From contig CAUYLG010039339.1 of the NCBI GenBank assembly GCA_963573385.1, positions 1-64,000 on the forward strand: 64,000 nucleotides of DNA. The letters are read 5' to 3'. The notes beneath the pieces were generated by a model. It made no database searches, had not been told where the DNA came from, and was given only the letters and a program-made list of their open reading frames with translations. Of the stretch, positions 26,281 to 43,700 are shown piece after piece. Position 1 is the stretch's first letter. Each line of letters begins with the position of its first letter. Origin of the DNA: Cacajao melanocephalus (taxonomy: Eukaryota > Chordata > Mammalia > Primates > Pitheciidae). Position numbers and translations under genes: made by a program.

Positions 26281-26459
26281 AACAACCTGAAAAAAAAGGA
26301 GCTTTTTTTTTTTTTCCATAGCTCCTGCAGGAGTAAAGTCGGTAGTACCCGTACCAGGTGTTGGTGGGGGGGAGCCTACCCTCTATTCTAGAGCAGCAGG
26401 CCAAGAGAGCCAGAGGCACCTGAAGAGGCCATTTGCACAGGATACCTCCCTCGGTTCAT

Positions 26460-26600
26460 TCAACCAGTCCCAACATTTAATCCACACAATGGGGAATATT
26501 CCCATTTTTCAGATGCAGGAACAGAGGCTCATGGAAATGAAATATTTAATAACTCACAAGGGCTCCCCATCACAGATGATGGCGACGCATCTAAGTCCTC
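26460..26600 (-). mobile_element. MIR SINE, antisense
   Basis: ATTCCCATTTTTCAGATGCA followed by GGAACAGAGGCTCATGG matches antisense MIR core text. Confidence 0.7.
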
Positions 26601-27164
26601 AGCAAGTAAGAGATGTGTACTCACACAACAAAGAAGGAGTGAAAAACAATGATTTTTAAAGTTTTTCTCAAGTTTTCTTTATTCTTTCCTCATAGTAGAA
26701 ATATCTCATTTCTCAGCCAAAGCTCAATTTCTATCCTTACGTATCACAAAACTAAGTAAACTTCCCCTGCCCTGCCAGGGTCTTCTCCCTTCTTTCCCTT
26801 CAGGAAACCCAAATCCCAGGCCCTCCATCACCTCTCCACCAAGCCCACCCTGCTCGTACCACTCACAGCCAGGGCCTTCCCACGCTTCAGGCCCCTACTG
26901 AAAACAGACCTCAAAAGCAGTTCCCGATGGGGAGCTGGGTGGTCGCTGCTGTTTATGCACTGAGACCTCCTGAACTGCCAAGGATCTCCGTAACACCCAG
27001 GGCCCTCCTGGGGCGACCCTGCCCCCCACCCCCACCAGACCCCATGGGGCCCTCCCTGAGAATCGACTGGAGAGCCACAGGTTTTCCTTAAGTCTCAACT
27101 GAGGCAACAAGAAAGGGACACTGTTGAGCTCATTGTAAGAGGAAACCACTTCATCAGCATGGAG
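26601..27164. other. No gene seen; unique sequence
   Basis: No gene recognised. The T-rich patch at 26650-26695 and the GC-rich part around 26880-27070 show no known repeat. Confidence 0.4.
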
Positions 27165-27600
27165 TTAATATGTAAACATTTTATCCGCCCTGGCAAAACA
27201 AATGACCATTTAAAAACCAGATCCTCAGGAATGGAACTGACACATGCTGCAACACGGATAAGCCTCGAAGGCATGCTAAAGCAACTGGGCAAGTCACAGA
27301 AGGACACAGACTGCATGTTCCACTTCCACAAGGTCCCTAGAGTGGTCAAATGCAACGAAACAGAAGGTAGAATGGTGGCTTCCAGGGTCTAGGGGAGGCG
27401 ATGGCAGGGGTGTTTTTCAATGGGTGCAGAGTTTCTATTCGGGGATAATAAAATGAGTTCTATGGATGGTAATGATGGTTGCAAAACAATGTGAATGTGT
27501 TTAATGCCACTGAACAATAGTTACGATGGTACATTTCATGATATGCATATTTTACTAAGATAAAAAGATTTAAAAAAATACATACATTTAACAAAAAGCA
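27165..27600 (+). mobile_element. L1M 3' UTR fragment
   Basis: Old L1M 3' text is in order: CAGGAATGGAACTGACACAT, ATGCTGCAACACGGATAAGC, the GTGGCTTCCAGGGTCTAGGG segment, GGTAATGATGGTTGCAAAAC, and an A-rich end. Confidence 0.8.
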
Positions 27601-27989
27601 AATAAAAAAATACACATTTTCCCCTAAAATATGCATGCCTGGAAAGTTAAAACTGTCACATCAAGAGAGCAATCAGATTGTTTTCTGTGCCCCTGACTGC
27701 AGTAGGTGGAGGAGGAATCCAGATAGATGATGCATGGTGGTAGCGGGTGGCGGGGGGGTCTCAGATGCCCACACCCCAACCTGCTGGCTTCCCCGCCCAA
27801 GAAAGCCTGAGAAGGATGACCTGCTCCAGCTCTTCCCATATCAAGCACTCAACTCATTTCCGCAACACAAGCCCCAAAAATAAATGGAAATGAGGCTCCT
27901 GGAGTGGCTTGTGGCCCCAAGAATTCGATTCGTAGTTTTTTTTCTTCTCAAGTCAAAAATTAAGCCCTTCTTAACATCTCCAGATTCTT
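27601..27989. other. No gene seen; unique sequence up to the pseudogene insertion site
   Basis: Nothing recognised. Confidence 0.4.
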
Positions 27990-28004
27990 CCACGGAGCAT
28001 TTTC
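27990..28004. repeat. Target-site duplication of the PFN1 pseudogene, left copy
   Basis: CCACGGAGCATTTTC here is identical to 28822-28836. The two 15-bp copies bracket the poly(T) end and the 5' UTR end of the pseudogene exactly, as expected for LINE-1-mediated retroposition. Confidence 0.97.
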
Positions 28005-29595
<1,591 letters not shown>

Positions 29596-29663
29596 AAAAG
29601 CCACCGGTCACAGCCTGGAGAGATCAGGCAAAAGCCACCGGTCACAGCCTGGAGAGATCAGGC
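29596..29663 (+). repeat. Perfect 34-bp tandem duplication
   Basis: Two adjacent identical 34-bp units (29596-29629 and 29630-29663), each starting AAAAGCCACCGGTCACAGCC. There are no mismatches, so the duplication is recent or is an allelic length variant. Confidence 0.97.
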
Positions 29664-29995
29664 AGAGGGTGGCCCAGCCTTGTGGAGTCAGGCTCCAGGC
29701 CCATGGTAGGGGTGCCTTGGCACTCAGAGCAGACGCCAACGTTATAGGAGGGCGCCCAGTTGGGGGCAGCAAGAAGTACGGGATGTCCCTTCCAGGCTGA
29801 CAAGATCCCATCTCCACCCCAGCACCCTGGCTCCTATGCTCCGCTGCTGGCCTTGGAGAGCTCCTCGATTCTTCCACCCATGGCCTTAGGGACTTCTGGT
29901 TCCAAGTTAATGAAGCAAAGCCTCCAAAGAGGGAAAAACTGCTCATCACTCATTACTGCCTTCATACTGGCTTACTACCTGAGACGGCTCCAAGG
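29664..29995. other. No gene seen; unique sequence
   Basis: Nothing recognised. Confidence 0.4.
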
Positions 29996-30755
29996 TGCAC
30001 AGCTGTAGAACACACCTGTGCACACACACATCACACACATGGCATATACACTACACACAAGACATACACAAACGTCACATGCCACACAACATACAACACA
30101 CACAACACATACCACACAACACACAACACACACACAAAAACATAACATCTACACAAACATCACACTCCACACACAAAGACATACAACATATACCACACCC
30201 ATAGCACATACACAATCTCATACACCACACAAACTGCACACAACATATACCACACACCCCCCACACAACACATAAGCAAATATCACACACACAACACATA
30301 GCAACACACAACACATCCACAAACACCACATACCACATATACACCACACAAACACCACTCAACACATACACACACCACATACAACACATACCAAACACAC
30401 AACACATTCACAAACATCACACATCACATACATACAGCACACACAATATATACCACACACCAAAGACACACCACACGTACTACATGTCACCATATCACAC
30501 ACACAACACATATATATAAACATCACACCACACACACAAAACATACAAAACTATCGCACACCATACACACGACACACAACACATACCACACACAACAAAG
30601 ATACAACACGTACCACATACACAACACAAACATCACACTACACACACAACACAACATACACAGACACAATACACAACACATACCACACACAGCACACAAC
30701 ACATGCCACACAACACACATAAACACACATAACACACATGTACACCACACACATA
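29996..30755 (+). repeat. Long CA-rich, G-depleted satellite-like tract
   Basis: About 760 bp built from variable ACACA, CATAC, ACAACA and CACCACAC words with almost no G on the plus strand. Units of roughly 10-12 bases recur irregularly, as in an expanded and degenerate microsatellite. Cys/Val/Met-rich open stretches on the minus strand (30075-30407, 30359-30544, 30523-30900) are by-products of the composition. Confidence 0.9.
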
Positions 30756-30825
30756 CTCCAAAATCTGTTCTTAAAAGACCACAAACCCTTCCACTATATG
30801 GTATATAAATGGGGGCAGGGGAGGT

Positions 30826-31001
30826 GAAATCACACTTTTCAGAAGAGAAAATAGAAACTAAAACACCACACACATAACACATACCACATACAACACACAA
30901 ACATCACACCACATACAATATATACCACACACCAAAGACACACCACACTTTTCAGCGAAGGGAAATCACACTTTTCAGAAGAGAAAATAGAAACTAAAAC
31001 A
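30826..31001 (+). repeat. 136-bp-period duplication with two identical 40-bp blocks
   Basis: The 40-bp block starting GAAATCACACTTTTCAGAAG occurs at 30826-30865 and again, without mismatch, at 30962-31001. A CA-rich insert (30866-30945) lies between them and closely matches text at about 30430-30475 in the main CA tract. A third partial CACACTTTTCAG lies at 30946-30957. Confidence 0.93.
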
Positions 31002-32570
<1,569 letters not shown>

Positions 32571-33904
32571 CCCATCGGATTTCATCTATTTCTTTTTTAA
32601 TTGGGGGAGATAAACTGATGGGGGCTGTCTCATAGCAGCATATGAAATCCATGAAAATAAAAAACCTGCATAATTGTCTTAAATGATAAACAGGAAGCCA
32701 TTTAATCCTGGTGAAAAGCCCCTTCTCCTTTACATTCTCAGGGGCTCCACACATAATGTTTCCCCTGGTACAGTGGCATGCAGCCCCCAGACCCCTCCTC
32801 ACATCAATAGGCAAGACAGTGCTGGAGACCTGGGAGGCAACACACATGGGAATGTCCTTCCCAAACACAAATGGACACATATTTGTCCAAAATCCACCAG
32901 CAAAAGGAAATGAAGCGCTGCTTATCCTGAGTTCCTGGGGCAAGGGAATGTGGGTGACTGCCTCGTTAACCCCTAAGTTTCTTTCATGATCACTGAAGTG
33001 GGATCTGCACAATGAAAAAAAGTGCTTTAAAAAGGGGATCAAAATTAAGTCAATTAAGTCATCTTTCTGAGAAAGCCACAGCCTGAGCAGCTACAGTTTC
33101 CTCTGCCAGGAAACTCAGCACTTTCTACTCACTGCAATGTCTAAAAAGGGGTCTCGCTTCCCAAATTCCTGAGCTCCATCCTCCAAAATCCACTCCTTAA
33201 ACAGAACGCATCTTCTCAGGATACCTGATACTTAACGGGAGGATTTCTCTTCCTAATGGACCCAAGAATGCAGTGAATTGACTCAATGAGCTTCCTGACT
33301 CACAGGGTCTTCAGGTTATCCAGCTGAAGCGTGTATGGAGTGCCGCCCCACCCCAGGTCAGCTTGGCCACCCCACACCCGGGGCCACCCTACATGTACTG
33401 CCTCCATGTGGGCACAGAGTAAGGGGCCAGAATAAAGAGAAAGAAGGTGAGTGTCTGGTCTTCAGGAAAACATCAGGGCTTGTGATGACACTAACTCTAG
33501 TAGGAAAGAACTTCCTTTGGGAACTGCAAATACCACAAAACCCTATAATGAGAAGTTGGATTAGAGAGTGGGCACAGGTGACACAGCTGTACTATCAACG
33601 GGGGGAGGGAGGAGTTGAAAGCAATCCCTGGTTTCCATCTTGGTCCCATGGTGAGTGGTGGGGACACTATCTACGCTAGGAAGGGCTCCAAAGGAGAAAA
33701 GGGGACAAGTTTGCATTTAAATATGTGCCTACGGCACCCACAGCAAATCCAGCTTGAGATGTTTAGTAGCAGCTGATTGACAGAACACATTTATCAAAAC
33801 ATCTCCTGACCATGCAAACTCAGAAGGCCTTTTAAAATGTAATGGTAAAAACATAACATTTCAATGACTTTTAACAAGCAGGCTTAGTTATCAGTTAAAA
33901 ACAA
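32571..33904. other. No gene seen; unique sequence
   Basis: The 161-codon minus-strand open stretch (32557-33042) opposes two plus-strand ones of 76 and 92 codons. No domain is recognised and chance is likely. No clear repeat. Confidence 0.4.
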
Positions 33905-34030
33905 ACACCAATCTTGCACTTTCTGCAAGTCAAGCGCTGGTTCTAAGGACTTTATAACCATTAACTCATTTAATCCTCAAAATAACCCCAGGAGGTAGGT
34001 GGGTACCAGGTACTTACACTATGGAGGTTG
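33905..34030 (-). mobile_element. MIR SINE, antisense
   Basis: GGTTCTAAGGACTTTATAAC, then ATTAACTCATTTAATCCTCA, then AGGAGGTAGGTGGGTACC follow antisense MIR text. Confidence 0.8.
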
Positions 34031-34782
34031 GGGGATGTTTACATAAAATCAAGAAACACACCATTGCGGGGGAGCGGGGTGGGGGGGGATAAACAGCATC
34101 CCTCTACTGGTAATTCAAAATTTATATTAATACCAAATAAAATTAATATGATATTTAAGAGATTACCCAAAATGATCTCCACTGAGATTTTAAACACTGA
34201 ATAGAGCCAAAGGAAACAGCACTAAGATTTCAAGTGGAGGGTGCCAATTAAGAAAAGTGACTCAAATTCCTTGAAATGTAAACACCTTATATTTTCATTA
34301 TGAAAACCCATAAAACTGGCACCTTGGACAGTTAAAAAGCCCACTGCCCATGAGGGAAGGTTTCCCTTCCATCACCCCAAATTAGTACATCCTGGAAGAT
34401 CTAGCTGTTGTCAGCATTGAGCCAATAGAGGACTTTAAGAAGAAACCACAATGACCCCAAACCCCTTTAATTTGCAAAGCACCAGAGTCCACAGGGCCTA
34501 AGGCAGCATGCTGCTTTGCCAAAAACAACCTATATAATTTCTTTCTGATGAGAAAATTAAAATTGCTTGCTAATTGCTTTTCCATTTCCATTGATCTGTC
34601 TTGGATGCATTTCCTCAGCCGGGGTAACAAGAGTCCAATCTGTGCATCTCAGGAGTGGAGTGCATGATGCACACGCCCCTGCATCCTCTTCTTATTGGAA
34701 AGAGGAGCATTTTTAATCTATCACCACTGATTGGGAAACCAGAAATGAAGACCAAACCTGCCTCTCCTCTCAGGCTTGCATG
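34031..34782. other. No gene seen; includes a G-rich tract
   Basis: A G-rich stretch at 34068-34089 has runs of five, four and eight G. The rest is unclassified. Confidence 0.4.
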
Positions 34783-35057
34783 GTTTGGTTTGATTTTGGA
34801 GACAGGGTCTTGCTGTGTTGCCAAGGCTGAAGCCTCAACCTCCTGGTCTCAAGCAAACCTCCTGACTCAACCTCCCGAGCAGCGGGCGCCACAGACATGC
34901 ACCACCACACCTAACTAATTTTTTTTTAAATTTTTTGTAGAGACAGGGTCTTGCCATGTTGTCTAGGCTGCTCTCAAACTCCTGGCCTCAAGTAACCCTC
35001 CCACCTCGGCCTCCCACAGTGCTGGGATTATAGGTATGAGCCACAGCACCCAGCCCC
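34783..35057 (-). mobile_element. Old Alu (AluJ-like), antisense, internally deleted
   Basis: From GGTTTGATTTTGGAGACAGG to GCACCCAGCC. Part of the second monomer near CCAAGGCTGAAGCCTCAACC is missing. It is more diverged than the neighbouring Alu. Confidence 0.88.
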
Positions 35058-35147
35058 AGTCTCCCACGTTTAACTGTATGAAGGATCTGGTTTTTCCTCC
35101 TGTTCCACCTACAGATTTTAATATCTTGGAAAACTTTATGTCTTTTA

Positions 35148-35459
<312 letters not shown>

Positions 35460-35769
35460 AAAGATATACTGTGTTTTTCTTCAAATCATTTGCTATTTTA
35501 TAAGCATTCTGATTATCTTTACTTTTAACCTGTTAATTTAGCAGAAAAGAAACTTAAATGTTAGTGCCCAGTGCTGGCAATGGTAATGTGAAATAGGCAA
35601 TTCCAGACATTTCAGACTGGAGAGTGGATTGATGATTGTGTGCTAAAGGCAGTCTGGCCAGACTTATCAAACAATTCCAAAATATCTGGGCCTGTTACTA
35701 CTATTATTCATATCTACATCCGCAAATATCTTTGGAACCTATTAATTTTACATATGGGAAGCTACGCTT
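35460..35769. other. No gene seen; unclassified
   Basis: Nothing recognised. Confidence 0.35.
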
Positions 35770-36320
<551 letters not shown>

Positions 36321-36337
36321 AAATATGTAATACTTTT

Positions 36338-36541
36338 AATAATACAGAATGATGGAAACAGCTTAGAACAATAGAAAATGCTTAAGGACACTATTACTCA
36401 TTCACTACAAACGATGCTTCCAAACAAATACCTGGCCATTTCCACATCTGCACACTACCCCACCACCTGTTCCTTTGAGAATATACAAAATGCAGTGTTC
36501 TGCATACAGGCTCTTTTTGAAAACAATGCACCAGAACAAAC
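36338..36541. other. Unclassified spacer
   Basis: No recognised feature. Confidence 0.35.
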
Positions 36542-36543
36542 TA

Positions 36544-36851
36544 CAGTCATGCATCACCTAAGGACAGGGATACATTCTGAGAAATGCGTCTTCAGCCCAT
36601 TCTGTTGCTGTGTGAGCATCACAGAGTATACAGTACTTACACAGACCTGGATGGCAGAGCTTACTACACACCTGCGCTAACCTTGTACAACACGTGACTG
36701 TACTGAATACTGTAGGCACTGCAACACTAAGTATCGGTGTATGTAAATATCTAACAGAAAAATGCAGTAAAAATTTGATATCATCTTAGGAGACCACCAT
36801 TGTATATGTGGTCTGTTGCTGATTGAAACATCACTATGTGGCACATGACTG
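36544..36851 (+). mobile_element. MER2-like Tigger MITE with TA target sites
   Basis: It starts CAGTCATGCATCACC and ends GGCACATGACTG, flanked by TA at 36542-36543 and 36852-36853, as expected for Tc1/mariner-type integration. The internal text ATTCTGAGAAATGCGTCTTC and GTACTGAATACTGTAGGCAC fits MER2, a non-autonomous Tigger. The right-end text is the inverted counterpart of the left. Confidence 0.82.
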
Positions 36852-37548
36852 TACTTTTAAAATAAGCTTGAATAAATAATTCAATAAATAAACAGGGGAA
36901 TAGGGACAGAAGAATTCCAATTAGTACATTCAGAAGAGATGGTGAAATACAAAGCCACTTTAGATAAAAGCTGCAATCATTATTACTGCAAGTAAAAACC
37001 ACAGATGGAGCTGGAGTCAGTGGATAAGAACATGATGAGAAACAGTTTACTCACACAGTGAAAAGTATCTTCCCGCTAGACACATGCTAATTAAGACAGG
37101 AAAAATAGCAGCTTTACCCTGGAGAAAGCTGGCAGACAGCAACTTAACCCAGTGATCAAGGTAAATCTCCCCACCCCATGTGCTTCCTGCTGCAACACAA
37201 CATTGTATCTGCTGTCTTCCTGCCCAGTATGCATTACCTGAGTCTAAGCAGAAGAAAACACACAAACCCAAATTAAAGGACATTCAACAGAATTTATGGC
37301 AGTACTCTTCCAAGGTGTCAGGAAAACAAGGCAATACTGAGGAGCTGTCACAAACTAGAAACAAATTAGAAAAACAGGTGAACTAAATGCAATGTGGGAT
37401 CCTGGATCACACGAAACAGGCATTAATGAGAAAACTGGTAAGATCCAAACAAGGTCTGAGGCTTGCTTAATAGTATCACCAGTATCATACCAAGGTTAAC
37501 TTTCTAGTTTTGATCAAATGTATTACTTGATTTAAGATATTATCATTA
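36852..37548. other. No gene seen; unclassified sequence
   Basis: No clear gene or repeat. Confidence 0.4.
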
Positions 37549-37885
<337 letters not shown>

Positions 37886-37919
37886 TTAACATTAAGGGAA
37901 GCCGAGTTAAACGGTATAA

Positions 37920-38195
37920 GGAACAGTGTTTGCAACCTTTCTGTACATGTAAAACTTCCTATTTGATAGTACTACAGCAAACTTATAGTTAACAATAATT
38001 TATTATATATTCCAAAACAGCTAGAATTATAATGTTTCCCACAAAAAGAAAAGATAAATGTTTGAGGTAATGGAAACTGCAATTACCTTGACTTGATCAT
38101 CACACATCGTGTATACAGGTATCAAAGTGCCGCATGTGCTCCCACAGTATATGCTACCATATATCAATAAAAATATATTAAAAACAAAATGATTT
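37920..38195 (+). mobile_element. L1 3' UTR fragment
   Basis: GATAAATGTTTGAGGTAATG, CAATTACCTTGACTTGATCA and the CATCGTGTATACAGGTATCA segment, ending in TCAATAAAAATATATT, match a common L1 3' end. Confidence 0.65.
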
Positions 38196-38452
38196 CAAAA
38201 TAAAGTGTGTTTGCATGTGTATATTCTTCTGCCAGAATGCACTTTCTGCCAAAGTCAAAACAAAAATCTCTGTATTTAAAAGAATCTAAAGCTTAAGCTT
38301 TTTGGGAAAAAAATTAACAAATATGTAACAGGCAAAAATTTAGAATATTTCTGATTTATCAGCTATAACAATTCCTTAAGTAATTTTTAAATGCAATATT
38401 TTAATATTTTGTTTTCCATAAGTATTCAAGTTAATAGAAAATTTCATCTTTA

Positions 38453-39379
<927 letters not shown>

Positions 39380-39640
39380 TCACGTATGAGGCACCTACAA
39401 CAGTCAAATTCAGAGACAGAAAGTAGAGGGGTGTTTCCAGGGCCTGGGGGAAAGGAGGAGTGGGTAGTTGTGTTTAATGGGGACAGTCTGTCTCAGTTTT
39501 GCAAGATGAAAAGTTCCAGAGATGGATGGTAATGATGGCTGTCCAACACTATGAATGTCCCTTAATGCCACTCAGCTGTATGCTGAAAAATGGTCCCAGG
39601 GGTCAACTGCATGAATATTAACCATATTTTTTTAATGTCG
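39380..39640 (+). mobile_element. L1M 3' UTR fragment
   Basis: AAATTCAGAGACAGAAAGTA, the GTTTCCAGGGCCTGGGGGAA segment and GGATGGTAATGATGGCTGTC follow the old L1M 3' UTR. Confidence 0.7.
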
Positions 39641-41800
39641 AAACCAGAAACTTCTGACCAACCAAAAAAAAGTCTCAGGCTGTTATTCCTCAAGTCTGCT
39701 GCCGGGTGCCCCCACCCCCGTGTGCCAGCACCCCCGTGTGCTTGCTGGGCCACACTCCACTGTCCGAGCACCTTACACTGTGTGTAAGCTAAAAACTCAG
39801 GTACAAAGGAGCCTCCCTTCGGCCATCCTGTCACTTGGTTGGTAGCTTATTTCCAGCCAAGCATAACGTGGCCATATTTCAAATGTTATGTGAAGTTTAA
39901 GCCTCCATGAGGCCTCAATTTAGTTCAGCAAATTGAACACTAGAATGAGACTAAATTCCCAAGAGAGACCCTGTAATGCAATTTCCTTCATTTCTATCTG
40001 TGAAGATATTTTGGGCTGTATTGTGAAAGAAAACTCTTAACCATAAGGGTCTTCCCTTAACAAGAGAGCTGCAGGGAAGGGGTTCACAACATCGCTGAGG
40101 CCCCAGGTTCTCGTTCCCTCCCACCAGGGTTGTGGATGAGATTTCCACCCTCCTTCCAGTCACCTTGTGGGCACAGTGGCCACTCCAGGGATCATACCAG
40201 CTACTGCCCAAACAGCACAGCGAGGCAGGGGAGAGGCTTTTCCCTAAAACTCCTCTGCCTGGAAAAGAAGCCCCTCTCCCCTTACATCTCATTGGCCAGA
40301 ACCAGGATGTGCAGTCACCAACGACCAATCACTGGCAAAGGCTACTGTGACTGCCATGACAGATGTAGATGTGTCATGACTAGGGGTCACCTGGGCCCTT
40401 CCTGCTCCTGAGCACCTGAACACGAGCACCAAGGAGGTCAGCAGGGCAAACTCACACAGGGCTTGGCCTTCCAGCTGCTTTCCTAGATTCTGGATGAAGC
40501 ATCGCCTGTGCACTCAGCATTACCACTGAAGAGTACATTTGTCACCTTCCATATCTGTAGGTGGCTCCATCACCCATGTCAGAATATTTCCATCCCTCTG
40601 ATGTAGTATCTGGCATCTTCTCGTGTCTGCTTCTAGGATCAGGAAGTAGCCATTCGAATAAAGGGACCATCTTCCCAAGAACAGCAAGGGTGGCTCCATG
40701 CCTCACCTTGCTACCTGGCGTTTATGGCTCCTGAAGTCTCAACCCAAGCTCAGCAGGTGGTCGGGGTCATCATCCTCCATATGAGGACTCCTAGGTGCAG
40801 CGGCCTCCACCTAGCTGAGGACTGTGAAGGGAACTCAGGACTGTGACTACCACATGCAGCCCCCATAACACCAACAACGGCCCCCTTTTAACTGGAATCA
40901 TCTCCTTCTCTGGCACTCCTGGGGAGCAGTTAGTGCGTTTCCAGTTTCCATTTCCGTTTGGAGAAAGGCAGGGCAGACTAGGCAAAGAGCAGGCTGCTGG
41001 TGTAGGCTCTGGCAGGATCTAGAACTGAGAGTTGCACAATTCTCAACACCTCTTTCCTAACTGTGTTACAGCATCTGTCAGCAGAGGCCCTGGGATATAC
41101 ATGAAGTCACATCTTGGCTGCAACTGATTCCATGCAGAAAAGTAACAAGGAAGAAGGGAGGGAAGGGTGGTTCTGCTCCTAGCAGCCAAGGCTGTCTTGA
41201 TCTAATCACGGAAATTTGTTTCCTCCCCTACTGGTCTTTCTGGCACCTTTTATGTTCTTGCAAGGAGCCAAAACCCCTGGAATGGAATTAGAAATTCTAA
41301 GTCATGAGTAATCTTACGTGGATTCCAAATTGTTAGCTGATTTTGATCAGGTGACACTCCCCTGACTTTTACATTGGTTAATTCTTTAATCTCGCCGAGC
41401 ATTTTGCTTATCCAATGCCCTGCCTGTCAGAGCCAGGCCAGCCCTGATGCACTCCCTGCAGGGAGCCCTGAGGGAAGCCCTGGGCTGCCATCCTGCCCCT
41501 CACCTTTACCCGCAGCAGAACTCCTCCTCTTCCCCACCTGGCAACTTCCCCCAGACTTCAAAGATCCTCCTCAAAGTCAGATAATTCTCAAGTAGAAAGA
41601 ATTTGAAATATTAGGCAGTCACTCCCATCTGGTTGTGTTATGTACGTGTTTTTATTCAGATTTCTAGCAAAGCATCCAAACGGATGGCAATGTCTTTGGG
41701 ACCCATTTCCAGGTCCTGACACTGGGATTTTATAGACGTAGTTTTTTTCTGGTAATTTAAGAAAAAATCTTGACAATACACTCTTAGAATCTGAAGCCTT
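39641..41800. other. No gene seen; long unique segment
   Basis: About 2.2 kb with no recognised gene, RNA or repeat. Open stretches of 60-125 codons lie on both strands (for example 39951-40328 minus and 40130-40411 plus). They overlap each other and have no known domains. Confidence 0.45.
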
Positions 41801-42526
41801 ATTATATAAAAATACTTAACTACCATTTTCCCCCAAGAAACGGGTAAAGGAGGAGGAAAAGCGAAGTTGGCCACCAACATGGTAGAATCTCAAGATCTTT
41901 CAAAGAGGCTTCCCTAGATGGTTGAGGTTGTCCCATCAAGTGAAAATGTTCCCTGTCCCCATAGATGCTGTGTTTTTCCTTGCTTATTCTTTAGTTTTAC
42001 TCCTTCCCAGCAGCTCCAAAATTAATTTCTTGTGTTTATTCACATGTTCCTTATATGTTTTCCATCACCAACAATTTGTTGAAGGTCATTAATTTCCTCC
42101 TGACCCCAATGCACTCTTCCCACTCTCTTAAACAATTTAAGAGCAATACTTCAGCTCAGCCATTTGGGGTCTGGCATGGATTTCAAATTCTCTCTTCAAA
42201 CGGGCTCTCTGTTCTACTTTTTAGAAGTAGAACATTTCCCCCCTTATGCTGGGCCTATAGCTTTCTTAGTTCTAAACACTTTGGTCAATACCATCCAAAA
42301 ATCAACTTAGGAAAAATAATCTTAACCCCAGACACGTGCGAGAAGAAGGTAAGTGCAGAGAAACAATGCCAAGAAAGAGGCTGGAGTTCATGGGGAAGTA
42401 CAATTCATGTCACAAAGAAGGACCCAGACTGGAGGTGTGGATGCTGACACACTATGCAGAGGGCAGGGAGGTGTGTAGGTGTGTGTGTCCACATTAGGAG
42501 GGCACCACTGGGCCACACCCTGAATC
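41801..42526. other. No gene seen; unique sequence
   Basis: A 130-codon plus-strand open stretch (42055-42447) has no recognisable family. Confidence 0.4.
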
Positions 42527-42788
42527 TTTTTTTTTTTTTTTTTGAGATGGAGTCTTGCAGTGTTGCCCGGGCTTGAGTGCAATGGTGAGATCTTGGCTCA
42601 CTGCAGCCTCTGCCTCCCGAGTTCATGCGATTCTCCTGCCTGAGCCTCCCGAGTAGCTGGGATTACAGGCATCCACCAGCACACCCGGCTAATTTTTTGT
42701 ATTTTTAGTAGAGACGGGGTTTCACTATGTTGGCCAGACTGGTCTCGAACTCCTGATCTTATGATCTGCCCGCCTCAGCCTCCCAAAG
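42527..42788 (-). mobile_element. Alu SINE, antisense, truncated at its 5' end
   Basis: T-rich tail and most of both monomers, but it stops at GCCTCCCAAAG without the usual ~40-base head. AATCTTT flanks it (42523-42529 and 42792-42798), so the truncation occurred at insertion. Confidence 0.93.
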
Positions 42789-42798
42789 CCAAATCTTT

Positions 42799-43539
42799 AG
42801 AGAATGTCATTCGTGCTTAAAGGGAGAAGATGGGCTAGAAACCCTGGAAAGCTTGCCCAGGAGGATGTGGGCACCCACAGCAGGCACAGATCCCGCTTCT
42901 GCAGGCTGAGCACAGCAAGGGTGCCCCACATATTCGGCAAAACCAGCGAAGCTGGTGTAGAGTTGCATAGGGGAGTGAGATGCATGGGTGCACACTCGCC
43001 AGAGCACTTGGACAAGTGAGCAGAAGCCAGACAGGCCAGCAAGGCACTCCCACTGGAGGCCACAATGCAGGGCATGCTTCTGCCTCCATCCAAGCTCACT
43101 CATTGACACCTGGACACTGCATAGAGCTGGAGAGTGAGGCAGCTTTATTAGTAGAAAGCTCATTCTTGCATCAAACTGAAATTCGTGTCCCAATAACCTC
43201 CACCCAGTGATCCTAACAGTTCCCCTTAGAAGCTGAAGGGCACAGGGCCAGAGGTCAAGTTATCCCATTTAACAGACTTGCAAAGATCTGAAGCCATCTC
43301 CAACCCTAGGCACCCCATAAAGTCCCTTTAACTGTTCTCAGCACATGTGGTTCTCTAGCCCTAAATACTTTCCAATGGATTAAAAGAAGGAGGAGGAAAA
43401 ATCTAATGCTAGCTTTCAGAGAAGAGTTTTTAAGACAAGTGTTTGACAGTAGGTAAATGAGGTTTGAACACAGGAACCTGCCGTTTTTGTAGGTTAAAAA
43501 TGGCTGAAGAGAGGCAGTCTCCTATGGCACAATGGAATA
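42799..43539. other. No gene seen; unique sequence
   Basis: Overlapping minus-strand open stretches of 84-128 codons at 42797-43193 occupy several frames. Nothing recognisable. Confidence 0.4.
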
Positions 43540-43700
43540 TGTTGTCAAAACAGATGCAAGTGATAAAAATTTTCTGCAATTCCATAATAGTGATGGTTGT
43601 ACGATTCTGTGAATATCCTAAAAACTGGTGAACTGTACACTCCAAAAGGCTGAATTGCATGCCTTGTGGATTCTACCTCTTAATTTTAAGAATTCTGTTG
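43540..43700 (+). mobile_element. L1M 3' end fragment
   Basis: TAATAGTGATGGTTGTACGA, then CTGTGAATATCCTAAAAACT and the CTGTACACTCCAAAAGGCTG segment follow the old L1M 3' end. Confidence 0.65.

Noticed and set aside
30075..30900. Cys/Val-rich minus-strand open frames of 61-125 codons
   Set aside because: They are translations of the CA-rich repeat, and the residue bias follows directly from TGTGTG-type codons.
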